Assembly (NCBI GenBank): GCA_002900995.3
Contig: CM035306.1
Coordinates: 2,666,001-2,730,000 of the forward strand
Direction of reading: 5' to 3'
Source of the DNA: Ganoderma boninense
Lineage: Eukaryota > Basidiomycota > Agaricomycetes > Polyporales > Polyporaceae
DNA length: 64,000 nucleotides
The stretch's first letter is position 1, and each line of letters begins with the position of its first letter. Below, one piece after another: positions 24,522 to 39,783 of the stretch. The notes beneath the pieces are model-generated. The model ran no database searches. It had not been told where the DNA came from and worked only from the letters and a program-made list of their open reading frames with translations. Both the position numbers and the translations under genes were made by a program.

Positions 24522-26010
24522 TCAGTTCGAGGGCCCATTATCCAAGATATCTCTAATATCTAAGAGAATCTCCTCTAACCCTGGTACAAAAACTACCTCT
24601 AGCTGGCGACGAGTCAGGAAATCCTCATGGCAGCTTCGTAATCGTTTCGTGGTGAAGTCGAGTGATGGCATAAGCTCTATGGGAGTCCTGGCCCAGAGGG
24701 ACTCATTCATAGGACATGAACGGCCAACTGCGAGACGCAACGCGTGGCGGGCCATCTTCCAAAATGTTAACCAGCTAGGTGCGTATCGTGAGTACAACGG
24801 CATGGGTGAGCTGCAAACACGACACGGACTTCCAACCTGCATCCTTCTCTACAACATCTTGTACGATCGTGGTCCACTCCCGCCTCCAGGGGGAAGATGG
24901 ATCGTCAGTTTCGCCAGCTTTGCCTTGCGACAAGAGCTCGTGTACATCCTCGAGGGCATGTTCGACTTCCGTGACCTTCGCACACATGGAGTCGTAGAGA
25001 GAAGGAAGGTTGATCGAGTTGCACCAATTGTGGTTAATCGAGATGCAGGCGGTCAGGTTCTCTACCTGATGATACCAGCCGCTGGGGCTGTCGGGAACGA
25101 AGTTAACATCGTTGATCTGTGGACGATCCGGTCAAGGTCGCGCCTACATGAAGATGGTCTCCCCGGGACCTTGCTCGACCACTATTGGACGAGCCTGGTC
25201 GAACCGAGGAAAATGTGACAAATCCACATCGCGGACGTCGTAAGCCGTCTCCAGATGTTCCTCGCCACCCTTGCGAAAGAGAAGGGGCGTCTGGTCGGGA
25301 GGGAAGAGCCACCAGCGTTTCCGCCCGCATACATTGGTCGACCACGAGTACGACGTGTACACGTCGCGGTGGAGGGGTGTGAAAGTCCCGGCAGCCCCGA
25401 CGTAGACGAAGCGGAAGTCGTCGTCCGTGCATGCAGAATAATAGGCGTTCATCCAGTCATCGCGGAAAATGTCTGGTGTGGTGTAGAACGCCTCGAGAGA
25501 CTCTTTGCAAGAGGGGTCTGTCGCAAGAGTGCGCGCCAGGTGCCAATCCTTGACGTAGAGGGCCTCTCCCTTGGCTTCCTGCCACAGGGAGACGACGTCG
25601 CGGAAGAGCATCTGCTCGCGTCGCTGGTCGCTGAAGTCGCGGGTCGAGCAGTCGGCGACTGTCACTGTGCAGTGGCCATAGTCAGCCTTGAGACGCTCCC
25701 AGTTGATGGTTCCTCCGGATGAGCACCAGTTGTCGAGGGCGAGCCAGGACGATATCAAGGCGGGCCCGATGACGACGGGCTTGTTAGGCAGGAGGTACGA
25801 GTTGAGAAATTCGTCGTAGGAAGGAACCGCGTCCAATTTGGGGCATGGAAGGTGGGGATCCATGCATCTTCTGGAATATGGATGTAAGTTGCCTGCTGCA
25901 GGACTGGATATAGACGGTACATCACCCAGTAAGTAGTCGGATACACCGAGGCAGTCCAAGATGAGCGCTTGAGCAGCCACGCGTTGACGTCGAGTCCTTG
26001 CGCCTAACAT
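24522..26010 (-). CDS. JmjC/cupin-like 2-oxoglutarate oxygenase, JMJD4 type
   Basis: Fe(II)/2-oxoglutarate oxygenase; animal JMJD4 hydroxylates a lysine of translation release factor eRF1. Exons are 26010-25148, 25087-24830 and 24774-24522 (457 residues from the upstream ATG). The cupin-like entry segment reads P-V-V-I-G-P-A-L. The iron ligands are visible as T-P-L-H-R-D-V-Y (His and Asp) and the distal His in S-I-N-H-N-W, just after P-S-G-W-Y-H-Q-V, which is formed by joining exons 1 and 2. Start choice is uncertain: ATG at 26010 or the shorter one at 25863 (408 residues), closer to the conserved domain. The donor of intron 2 (GTCCGT) is weak, but the frame and the W-L-T-F-W-K-M-A-R-H continuation support it. 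Divergent from the membrane protein gene at 26193; its stop is about 70 bp from the TIR element. Confidence 0.85.
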
Positions 26011-26192
26011 GCGCAAACAACGCGTGCTGCAGCGCCCGCCGGCTTGGTCCGTGACGTCAAGGCCCCGTCGTGGCCATGCCTGCTCGTCCTGGTCGCGGCA
26101 ATGCCGCACAACCACGTCGCCGCAGTCTGAGTCTTTCTACCCCAACCACCTTTTTCCTTGCTCTCTGAACGGGTGCCCCAATCACCGTAGCC

Positions 26193-27008
26193 ATGCCCTC
26201 TACCGACATCGAACTGGACGACCTCGCGCAGCGCAGGATGCGACCAGAATCGAAACCTCACGTTCAAACCAACTCGGAGCAGCATGCAACCTTCAACGGC
26301 AATATGGGTGACAGTACGATCTCTAATTGGGCATGGGCCACTGCAACATTGTGAGTAGTGTGCTTTGGACAGCTTGCTCACTGGCGGCCGCCTGATTATT
26401 TGCCGCAGACTGCTGCTCGTGGCTATTCCTCTGATGCTCTATCCCGACCTTCTCCTTTTCCTCTCGGAGACAGGAACAGAACGAAGAGCTGCCCTGACCC
26501 CCCTGGAGTCTTTTTTCGCATGGAATACTGCGATTATGTTGATCGCCCTTGCCGTGGCTCTCGTGTTCAATGTGAGCGCACCGGTCAATTCAGATTCATT
26601 CCACCCGCGTCCTAACAACGGGCTACTAGATTCCATCAGAATCAGAAGTGCTGCGTTCTTCGAGAGAAGGGTCACTAGACCATCCGTTGTTGGAACCCAT
26701 GTCCTCCGCGTGTTTGCTTATTTCGTTTTTGTCGTACAATACTTCTTCTGTGGGTTCCCTTGCCTTCCTCGTCTGCCTGGGATCTGGTGCAATTGGCCTT
26801 TGGGGTCTCTGGGCGGTGAGTGCTCGCCGTCTGTCCATTTATATGTGCTGAGTCTCTCTCCACCCCGCAGATCCTCTTTGCGGGATCGTCGTCATTCTCG
26901 GTCAAGACTGGTGCTGATAAGAGGACGTCTCGTTTCATCTTTGGCAATAAAGCGGCAGCTTCGTCGAAGAAGAAAGAGTGGAAAAAGGAGCAAGCAAGGC
27001 TTTCTTGA
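26193..27008 (+). CDS. small multi-pass membrane protein, unknown function
   Basis: Unrecognised. Exons 26193-26350, 26409-26571, 26630-26815 and 26871-27008 give 214 residues. An N-terminal hydrophilic segment of ~45 residues is followed by three to four hydrophobic stretches: around [13 protein letters not shown], around [15 protein letters not shown], and a long one from [10 protein letters not shown] through A-I-G-L-W-G-L-W. The tail is basic ([15 protein letters not shown]) and probably cytosolic. All introns have standard GT/AG ends and preserve frame. It shares a 182-bp promoter interval with the JMJD4-like gene. Confidence 0.75.
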
Positions 27009-27267
27009 CCGAGGATTCGTATGTGCAATATTGGCTTTCTGCTGTCTGCTGTATCAATAGCATTCTATCTCTCCTCGAGCTCGAGGGTCAAGTTCGAATG
27101 TCATGAAGAGTCGTCCATTAGCACGGAGGCGGTGCGGCCCGGAAGCCGGAGATTACGTCAATGGGCTTGAGCAACGGAATGGCATCATTGTCCATCCCAC
27201 GCCGCGACGACCTCAGTCAGACTCGCAGCCCATTTCCCGCCGTGTCCCCTTCCTTACCCCAACCGCC

Positions 27268-29007
27268 ATGTCTAATCCCCAGAACGGCGAGACAGCCCCT
27301 CTTCTTGGCAACGTCCCCAACCTTGCGCGCAATGTCCACGTCGACGAGGCCGCCAACCGCAGTCGTCGCGCCGCAACAGTCCGCGCGGTGACTTACTCGG
27401 TGCTCTCCCTGATCTTCGTGCTTGCCCTCGTGGGTGTGTTCGTCTTCTGGGACAAAGTGACCGGCGTTGTGGGACGCCTTCCCAAGGATCCCCACGAAGC
27501 CGCGTTGCTGATCATGGAGCGCGCACCTGTCATTGTGAGTTACGAACCGTCCACATCAGCAACGCGTGCCGTGTGTTGAGAGGAGCCTCAAGGATGGGCA
27601 TATAGGTCAGTATGGGCGAGCACTAGACTCATAGCTCCAGTTCTGAGAAGAATTCGCAGACTTGCCGATATTGGTGCGCTTCGCGTACAAGAACAACGTC
27701 TCCGCAGTCGACTTGGCCAAACCGTTCGATGGACATGTCGATATTCCCCGCCTCCGGGAGGGCAAAGTTGGTGGCTTCTTCTGGTCTGTGTATGTCGACT
27801 GCCCCACGAAAGAGGAAGAAAGCGACGACTTTCTCAAGCCGACAAACCGGGTGCGGTACGTGTTTCCTGCAGACCTATTCTGCACCAATATGCGGACACT
27901 TAGGCACTACATTCAATAGCGATACGCTGGAGCAGATTGATGTTGCCAAATTGCTTATCAGCAAGTACTCCAACGTAAGTGCTTCTTCTGCTGAAAGAAG
28001 TAGTAGTCTAAACTAGCTTGCGCATATATAGACTTTCGCCTGGACTCTGACTTCGCAGGAGATCAAGGTAGCTATGAGTAGGGGCAAAATTGCCTCCCTT
28101 CTCGGAGTGGAAGGGTATGGTTATAATCGCATCCAAGCAAATCGTTGTTCATCGTTCCGATCGCCTTGCAGAGCTCATCAGCTTGGGAACTCCATCCAAA
28201 CTCTCCGTCAATACTATGACCTCGGTGTCCGCTACATGACCCTTACACATGCATGCCACAACGCGTTCGCCGACTCTTGCGGCATGTTCCCAGCGCTCGA
28301 GCCCCGACACGGTGGCCTCAGCCCACTTGGCGTCTCGCTCATCGACGAGATGAACCGTCTCGGCATGCTTGTCGATCTCAGTCACACCTCAGACAACACT
28401 GCGAAGCAAGCGCTGAAGCACTCGAAGGCCCCTGTCATTTGGAGCCACTCCTCTGCGCGGGCGGTCAACAACGTGCCCCGCAACGTTCCAGACGATGTGC
28501 TTGAACTCATTGGGAAGGGCCCGAACCAAACAGACGCAGTCGTCATGGTCAACTTTGCACCGATGTTTGTCGCGCCACCAGGCGAGGCCGACGTCAAGTG
28601 GGTTGCGGACCATGTCGATCACATCGCCAAGGTGGCAGGCAAGGAGTAGTGCGTAAATTCTCCCAGGCTGCCATTACCTAAACTTGATCCTAAAAAGCGT
28701 CATGATAGTGTTGGTCTGGGAAGTGACTTTGACGGCATTGGTGAGACGCCGGATGGCCTTGAGGATGTCTCGAAGTACCCAGCATTGGTGAGTGTTTTCC
28801 TTTCAATCCTTCTAACCACGTTCTCATGAGCATGGAATCTAGGTTGCTGAACTCTACAAGCGCGGTTGGAACACGTTTGAGCTCGCGGGGCTTACTGGTG
28901 GGAACCTTCTGCGTGTCATGGAGGCCGCAGAGCGTGTTGCTGCTGGGCTGCAACGGAGTGGCATGGAACCAGTCATGGCAAGATACGAGAAGAGGGAGGA
29001 TCTGTGA
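27268..29007 (+). CDS. membrane-anchored dipeptidase, peptidase family M19
   Basis: Zinc dipeptidase related to renal membrane dipeptidase. Exons are 27268-27534, 27593-27605, 27660-27855, 27920-27974, 28032-28114, 28172-28648, 28709-28787 and 28843-29007; 444 residues. A hydrophobic segment near residues 43-65 ([16 protein letters not shown]) suggests a type II membrane anchor with the catalytic domain in the lumen or outside. The metal-binding H-x-D motif, D-G-H-I-D-L-P, is completed by a 13-nt exon. Further family landmarks are G-V-E-G, D-L-S-H-T-S-D, W-S-H-S-S-A-R and G-S-D-F-D-G-I with G-L-E-D-V-S-K-Y-P. The acceptor at 28709 was chosen because it alone keeps the frame into V-G-L-G-S-D-F-D-G. 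The 426 bp downstream contain no gene that I can see. Confidence 0.92.
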
Positions 29008-29433
29008 ACTAAGATTACGCGGATTAGAGGACCAGGGGACTTGACGGTGTGTGTGCTGGATATCTGTAACATGTCTAGTTTGCGTCTTTTCATCTGTTCT
29101 CATTAGCACAGTTGCTAGATTGGCTCAATGTGACGGCTTTCAGCGCTGCCCCTTTAGCTTTCCACATTTTCTTCACCGAACGTTCTCCGAAGGGTTAATG
29201 AACGGTGCCATGCAGCGAACTCATTTCGGGGACCTGCGTAGCTGATCATAATCTAGGGTCCTGGACGCTATCTCAGGAATACATATAGTCTCTAGGGGGG
29301 CTCGCCGCCCCTCCGCAAGCTGGCACTGGCTCCTCGACTAGTTTTCCTCAGGTACGTGGCCGTACATCAACAATATCCTATTGTTGGACCCATAGTTTGG
29401 GGTAGGCTTTTATCACCGTGCCCAGAGTACCCC

Positions 29434-31662
29434 ATGCTAGACTCGAAGCCGCCGTTGTGGAAGATATGGCTCGTCCTCCTGGGAGCTTGTGATACTGTGG
29501 CGCAGGACGCCGCCTCCGACGCTCGCTCCCTCGCCATGGCCGTACAAAACATCAACGGAGCAAGTTCTATATTGTCACTCCTTCCGGTGCTATCGGGAAA
29601 AGCGCAGAACGTCAAGGCCATCGCCGCTCGCACATTTCCGGGATCTCTGACAATCCTTGGAGTGGGTGCAGGCCGCGTTCTCTCGAAGCTGCAGGTTGGT
29701 CTCATGCTGCTCAGCGCGGACCTATATCGCAACGTCGTCAGCGACTTGGCGGCCTACCATCAAGAATACGTGAATGCCTTCTCCCCCTCCCTCGTCCACG
29801 TCCCCACGGGCACCCCGGAGCGCCACTCCTCCAACACCGTCGTCAACCACAACTTGACCGAGGACTACATGGTCGAGGCGTGGTTCCAGACGCAAGGTCT
29901 CCCAGCGAAGGTGGAGCTCAGCCAGCGCAACACCCGCAGGCTCGTATGCGGACTCCTGGTGTACGTCCTCATGTACACGATCGAAACGTTCCTCGCAGTC
30001 CAGAACGCGGCGACCGGCACCGTCGTCCCACTTGTCGTCCTGCAAGTTGCCAGCGGGTTGCTGTGGGCCTCAGTCGTCTGCGTCCTGCAGGCCGTGCGGG
30101 GGCAGGGAGAACGTTATGTCTTCCTGAACAGGCTAGCGAGTACGGATTACCGCTGCTTCCAGCTTAATGTGGCCGGGAAGCACGTCCAGAGTGTCGTGCT
30201 GAGCACCCAGCTGAGCCATATCCGCGAGTATAATCTCTTTGGGTCGAAGTACGAGAGTGGATGGCTCAAGGCTGCGGGTGCTGCGACAGTGCTGAGTGGC
30301 GTCATTGATGTCTTCACGACCTTCCTCGTCGTTGGTCTCAATGAGTGGGCCTATCCTTGGCTTGCGCTGCAGGTGCTCATCATCGCGATCAAAGTGGTAT
30401 TCAGCGTGGAGCCAGTTCGCCGGATCCCCATCGTCGAGGTCCAGCCCTTGGGAGACGATGTTCCCGCGGAGCTCCCGACGGTCCTCACCTCCCCCCCTCA
30501 TAGCCAACCTCGCAAGTCCCGCCTCCCAATCACTGTTACCTCGGCGCCGGGATACTCGTTCAGGGCTATATGCGTCCACCAGAACATCGTCTTTGAGCAC
30601 GCGACTGAAGTCTACTGGCTTTCCCGCACCCCAGGCCTTTTCATCGGGCAACCTTACTACATGCGACGGCAAATGCACCCGGAGAAGCAGACCATGAGCT
30701 CGGCGAGCAGCGTGCCAGGCCTCGCCCACATGCGCGTGTCGTCCCTCCGTGGCGGGCAACAGACTGCTGACCCCGAAAAGACGTTCATCTCGCCGGTCAC
30801 TTCTCCCACCTCTCCGCCTTCCGCATACAAATCTCCCTCGTCTCCGTCCTCCGAGTCCTCTAGATCCACCGGATCTACGGTGCTCCCAGGACTGCGGACC
30901 TCGGATGAGATTGTAGAGCTTCCGCGCATTGTCGTGTCCACCGCATCGCCAGTGGCCGCAACGCCCGTAACGCCTGCTGGTCAGATCGCCCCACCTACGT
31001 CTTTATCGATGCCCCCAGGTACCCCCACCACTCCTCCCGGAATTCCCCTCGCCCGCTCGGTCTCCTCTCGCACAAGCATCTCGTCCCGTGCCCCTACCCC
31101 GCCCGCCAAATCCCCCGCCCGCCGAGCGGCCACCCTCCCGTCGCGTCCATCTCGCCCAGCCACACCGATTCGCAATGCATCTCAGCCCAGCACCCCAACC
31201 CGTATCCCATCCCGCCCATCCACGCCCAGCCGCAACCCATCTCTCCGCGCCACCCCACCACACCCTCCTCGCCCTCCCAAACCAGAGCGACCTCCTCCGC
31301 CCATCCCCACCGACGTGCCGATCATAGCCCCACCGAAGCCGAAACGAGAGCCATCTGTGTCTCCCCCACCCTCCCCTGATCCGATCCGATACCTCGCGCT
31401 GAGGGACGGTCGACTCACGCTATCGGAGAGCGAGCAGCGGCGAGAGCCCAAGGAAGCTTTGCAGCGCGAGTTCCTCGCATGCCTCGCAGAGGTCGTGAGC
31501 GCGAACAAGGTGCCCAGTGTGGAGTTCATGCAGGCGATCGAGACGACGTTGGAGGGTATCAAGCGGACGATGACGGAGACCTGGTACTTTTTCGGCACTA
31601 CTGACCTCCTTCGCAATATGCGCGCTTCCTACCGAGACATCTTGTGGCGGAGGTACGTGTGA
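29434..31662 (+). CDS. membrane protein with long proline/serine-rich tail, unknown function
   Basis: Unrecognised 742-residue protein in one uninterrupted exon, unusual among these intron-rich neighbours. The first ATG is 29434; the frame is open upstream without another ATG, so an extra 5' exon cannot be excluded. The N-terminal half has several hydrophobic stretches (around K-I-W-L-V-L-L-G-A, L-V-C-G-L-L-V-Y-V-L-M-Y, V-V-L-Q-V-A-S-G-L-L-W-A-S-V-V, and A-W-/Y-P-W-L-A-L-Q-V-L-I-I-A-I). From about residue 430 to 680 it is low-complexity Pro/Ser/Thr/Arg with many T-P and S-P pairs, likely disordered and phosphorylated. The last ~75 residues look folded again (E-F-L-A-C-L-A-E-V-V). Convergent with SPT8, about 200 bp away. 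Confidence 0.72.
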   Translation: MLDSKPPLWKIWLVLLGACDTVAQDAASDARSLAMAVQNINGASSILSLLPVLSGKAQNVKAIAARTFPGSLTILGVGAGRVLSKLQVGLMLLSADLYRNVVSDLAAYHQEYVNAFSPSLVHVPTGTPERHSSNTVVNHNLTEDYMVEAWFQTQGLPAKVELSQRNTRRLVCGLLVYVLMYTIETFLAVQNAATGTVVPLVVLQVASGLLWASVVCVLQAVRGQGERYVFLNRLASTDYRCFQLNVAGKHVQSVVLSTQLSHIREYNLFGSKYESGWLKAAGAATVLSGVIDVFTTFLVVGLNEWAYPWLALQVLIIAIKVVFSVEPVRRIPIVEVQPLGDDVPAELPTVLTSPPHSQPRKSRLPITVTSAPGYSFRAICVHQNIVFEHATEVYWLSRTPGLFIGQPYYMRRQMHPEKQTMSSASSVPGLAHMRVSSLRGGQQTADPEKTFISPVTSPTSPPSAYKSPSSPSSESSRSTGSTVLPGLRTSDEIVELPRIVVSTASPVAATPVTPAGQIAPPTSLSMPPGTPTTPPGIPLARSVSSRTSISSRAPTPPAKSPARRAATLPSRPSRPATPIRNASQPSTPTRIPSRPSTPSRNPSLRATPPHPPRPPKPERPPPPIPTDVPIIAPPKPKREPSVSPPPSPDPIRYLALRDGRLTLSESEQRREPKEALQREFLACLAEVVSANKVPSVEFMQAIETTLEGIKRTMTETWYFFGTTDLLRNMRASYRDILWRRYV

Positions 31663-31863
31663 CCCAAAGGTGCATGATGATGGGCAGGCTGCTAGTGAGG
31701 TAAACCAGCGCTGCATATGGTTCAAGTTCCGGGTCGAACTCGGGTGGTGATATGTGCTTACCTTGATTCCTTCGTCTTGAAGAGATCAGTGAACGCGCTG
31801 GCGCAGGAAGTCCACCGGTTGTATTTATACATATTAGTAACACACTGCCAGATGCATGTCCAA

Positions 31864-34177
31864 TCAAATCAGGTGCTTGACTTCATGTACGAAGACAGTC
31901 TTGGTGTGCTCTCCATGCCACCCTCTGTTGCTGCTAGCACTGACCAAGAAACGTGCTGCTGGATCAACCACTACGAGACGAAGTCAGCAAGCGGCATATA
32001 CTATGACAATGCCACTTTACTCACGCATCTGGGAAACGTAACCTCCATGATGTCCAGGAATAATCTTGAACTGCACTCCACTCTTCATCTTGCCATATGC
32101 ATCTGGCTCTCCCGCTTCGGCGACGTTCCAGAGACGAATGTTATCAGTGGAGGCACTACCGAAAGAGGCGGGTTAGGTTGATCGTCGAATATGACAGCGA
32201 TGAACTCACCATGCAAGATGCCGGCCATCTGGGAATGCGACAACGCACGACACTACGCCTGAACTAAGGGGGTTACGCAACGTTTTTAAGATTCTCGGGG
32301 TCCCTGACGCGGCGCGCCCCGTCTGTCGAACATCGTAGATTTCGACTGTACCGTTCCGGCGTCCAGCATATATTTGTGCTCCGTCAGCGGACCAGCACGC
32401 CTACAACCAAGCCAACGCCTTTCAACACGAGTCCACGACAGAGCCTCATTGACAATGCACGTACCGACATGAGCCAAGGGGGAGTCTTCTCGCTCATCCA
32501 TAGTCGACCAACGCCCCTTCCAGGAGAATGGACCCTTCGATCCCATAGAATGACCTGACCGTCAACATGTGCAGTCATAAGAAGATCGGGTGAGAAGGTG
32601 GCGTAGGTCGTAGGGTCAAGTACAGGCGGGGCACCCTTCGGTGCAATCGCACCTCGTCCCAGATGTTGGCTATAGGGCTGGCCATGACCGTGTCCTGGGA
32701 ACGGAGCGAAAGGGTTTGGGGCACCTGGACCATCTCCTTCGCCGTCGGCGTCAGGCTCATCGAATAGAGGATCGTACGACGCCTCAGATTTGACATCGTC
32801 ATCTTGCTTTGGTGCCTGGTTTGCTTGCGGGGGAGGTGGAGGGGGCATCGAGGAGGCATGGCTCCCTTGATGATCATCCCGTGAACCCCGCATGGAGACC
32901 GTGAACTCGCTCCCAGCTGTAATCGTGTTGTACGAGTTATGAATGAAATTCGTGGAAAGCGGTCGGACGGCAATTGCTGCAAGCTGTGCGCCGTGTGCTG
33001 AAAACCTCCGCGCGAGCTGTCCAGTGTTCAAGTCCCAGTGCTGGGTCGGCGTGGTCAGCTTCTCAATTGTGTGTTGCAAAGCGAGAGCACTCACTATCGC
33101 CTCACCATCCCAACCAGCACTGAAGAACCCCTTCTCATCATGTTGCAGAGATAAGGCTGACACGGGTCCCCTATGCCCATGCATCACATAGCAGAGACGG
33201 CCAGGACTATGTCGCACAGTGTATAAACAGATTTGCCCTTGCTAGAAGGGCAACTTACTCAAAACCAAAAGAAACAGTGTGAGAGTGTGAGATATTACTT
33301 ACGTCTGAACCAGCGAGTGACCACAAAGCATCCGACTGCATGGCAAGACTGTACACAGGGTACATGGGAGCCTCCCCAGCGGAGCCGTCAGGGTTCACCA
33401 TCGGAATTGCATTTTCCCACCAACAGCGAACCTGACCAGCCTTCATGATACCTTCGATGACGCCGCAGTGTTGCCTCTGGGGAGCAGTAAGGAAGATCTT
33501 GCCGTTGACTGCAGCGAAAAGGTCGTAGTCGCGGATGTAGCCGTCGTCGGAGCCGGTGATGAGATGGGTCATGCATAGAGAAGATGCCAAGGCATGAGTA
33601 GCGCAAGGATGAGGTATTGCGCATATAGCTTCGACTGTGAAAGACCTGGGCCACCGTATGTCGGACAATAGTTTGGTTTTGCGTATCTGGGCTGGGGAGG
33701 GAGGACGTATCTGGGGCGGTGGTTGGGGCACTGTGGAGGAAGTAGCAAATAGACATGGTCATCACATGAGACAAGGAGTTTACGCAAGTGAAGACTGTTC
33801 TCTTACCTTGACCGCCAGTGGGTGATTCGATCACCGGGGACGCAGGCTTGCTGGGTATTGGAACCTCTTGAAGAGTCTGAGTGAGGACTTGCTCCAGGTC
33901 CTTGTGAGGAGACACATAGTCTTCGTCTGCATCTTCATCATCTGAGCCGTTATCAGATGTGGATGTATCCGTATCCTACAAAGCCCTTGAGTGCAGGTGA
34001 GTGGTTGAGTAAGGAAGGACGTACCTCCTCGCCTTCCGTGCCCTCCGCGGCTACGGCTGCGGTTAGATCGCCCTCCAGTGCATCAAGGATGTCCTCGTCA
34101 ATATCCTCATCGGCGTCGGAGCCGTTTTCGAATTCAATGTCGTCGTAAACGTCGTCCTCGGAGTCGCTGTTGGCCAT
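31864..34177 (-). CDS. SPT8: SAGA complex WD40 subunit Spt8
   Basis: WD40 protein of the SAGA co-activator complex, linked to TBP handling. Eight exons: 34177-34025, 33975-33807, 33730-33303, 33241-33095, 33040-32465, 32400-32210, 32155-32025, 31970-31864; 633 residues. The first ~100 residues are very acidic. WD repeats follow, with H-L-I-T-G-S-D-D-G-Y-I, F-F-S-A-G-W-D-G-E-A-I-H-W-D and L-L-M-T-A-H-V-D-G-Q-V-I-L-W-D. A poorly structured acidic insert with Pro and Gly sits between blades. The C-terminal signature includes I-Y-A-G-R-R-N-G-T-V-E-I-Y-D-V-R, R-N-P-L-S-S-G-V-V-S-C-V-V and F-L-V-S-A-S-S-N-R-G-W-H-G-E, characteristic of Spt8. It starts only 111 bp from SRP54 on the other strand, so the two probably share a promoter. 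Confidence 0.9.
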
Positions 34178-34288
34178 GGTGGTCGTGGTGGACACAATCC
34201 ATGAGAAGTGGTCGGAGTCAAGTGACGTACTCGAGGCCCGACTCGGGAGACGCGGTGAACTGGTCCTTGCTCAATCCCCTCTCTGACC
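34178..34288. promoter_or_regulatory. compact bidirectional promoter of SPT8 and SRP54
   Basis: Only 111 bp separate the two start codons, so both transcripts must start within this interval or inside each other's 5' region. No TATA-like box is evident. Confidence 0.55.
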
Positions 34289-36465
<2,177 letters not shown>

Positions 36466-36951
36466 TGGTCAATAGTTGGATACCAGCTTTGATGAATGTA
36501 CGAATCGTGTACTAATAGACGGATCCGACTGTAGCATACGATCTGCAAACCTGCATCGTCATCATCGACGAGCGTGTGGCCTTGAAGCTTGAAGGAGCAG
36601 CGTGCCTGGAAGTTGCATGTCCAGCATACTGCAAAGAGCATCAAACGGCGGATTTGCAACGAGTGACAACCATCTTCATGAATTCGCTGCGTCTCAACTG
36701 GAAGTGGTCCCGCTAAAGTAGCTGCAGTGAATCATGCCACCTCTCTGTTCCTAAGACTTCGTACACACAAAGGAACGACCACCACACGACCCTGTCAGCG
36801 GAGAGAATGCAGAGCAAACAGAGGAGTAGCAAGGAGAGTGGGGGGTGAGAGAGAAGTAACGTCGGCGAAGGGGAAAGCGGAAGGGGGGACACCATAGAAC
36901 ACGAAAATGCTACAACACACATATCAAAACAACAATGCGACGACTTTCTCT
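36466..36951. other. intergenic, convergent 3' ends of SRP54 and PAB1
   Basis: 486 bp with no coding sequence recognised. Contains the 3' untranslated regions of both genes. Confidence 0.6.
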
Positions 36952-39244
<2,293 letters not shown>

Positions 39245-39783
39245 GGTGATTTTTAGAAGAAAGGGGGGTCGTTACTGCTTTGTGGACTTTTCTGCGACTG
39301 TGATGGGTGAGGATGAGGAAGGTTGAGGGCTGAGGTGGCGAAAATTGAAGGCGACACTCACACAGGAGGCGACAGAGCAACCGCTTTTTGGATTTTATGA
39401 ATTTAGGATTTTTTGGATGTGTTTTGACCTGGGGGCATGAGACGGTGAGCACGGGGGGGACTGAAGGACGGGGACGAGAACAGACCTTGAATGATGGTTA
39501 GAAGAAACAGCCAGAGGCGATCCGGACGAGCAGCTTTACAGTCCCACTTTTCCAACTCCGACAGGCGCCCAATCGAGGGCGGCACAATAGCGTCCTTTCT
39601 CAACAACAGCATGTTTGCGGCGTGCATTCGCTTGAGCGGCCACAAGGCCTCGCTTGAGGCAGTCTTTACGAGACAGACAATCGATTACATCCAGCACCAT
39701 TCGCAAGTCAACACGTAACAACACGGATAATTCAGAACTGTCCGCATAGCGTACAACAGATCGACATGTTTCAACAGAGCAGT
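39245..39783. other. intergenic between PAB1 start and SCAMP end
   Basis: 539 bp, promoter and 5' leader of PAB1 plus the 3' end of the SCAMP gene. No gene recognised. A C-rich/T-rich leader lies just upstream of the PAB1 start on the minus strand. Confidence 0.5.

Noticed and set aside
28649..28708. Acceptor 'AAAAAG' at about 28697 for dipeptidase intron 6
   Set aside because: It shifts the frame; the acceptor at 28707-28708 restores V-G-L-G-S-D-F-D-G.
31717..32181. 154-codon plus-strand frame
   Set aside because: It overlaps the last exons and introns of SPT8 on the other strand, which encode a conserved sequence; no motif in this frame.
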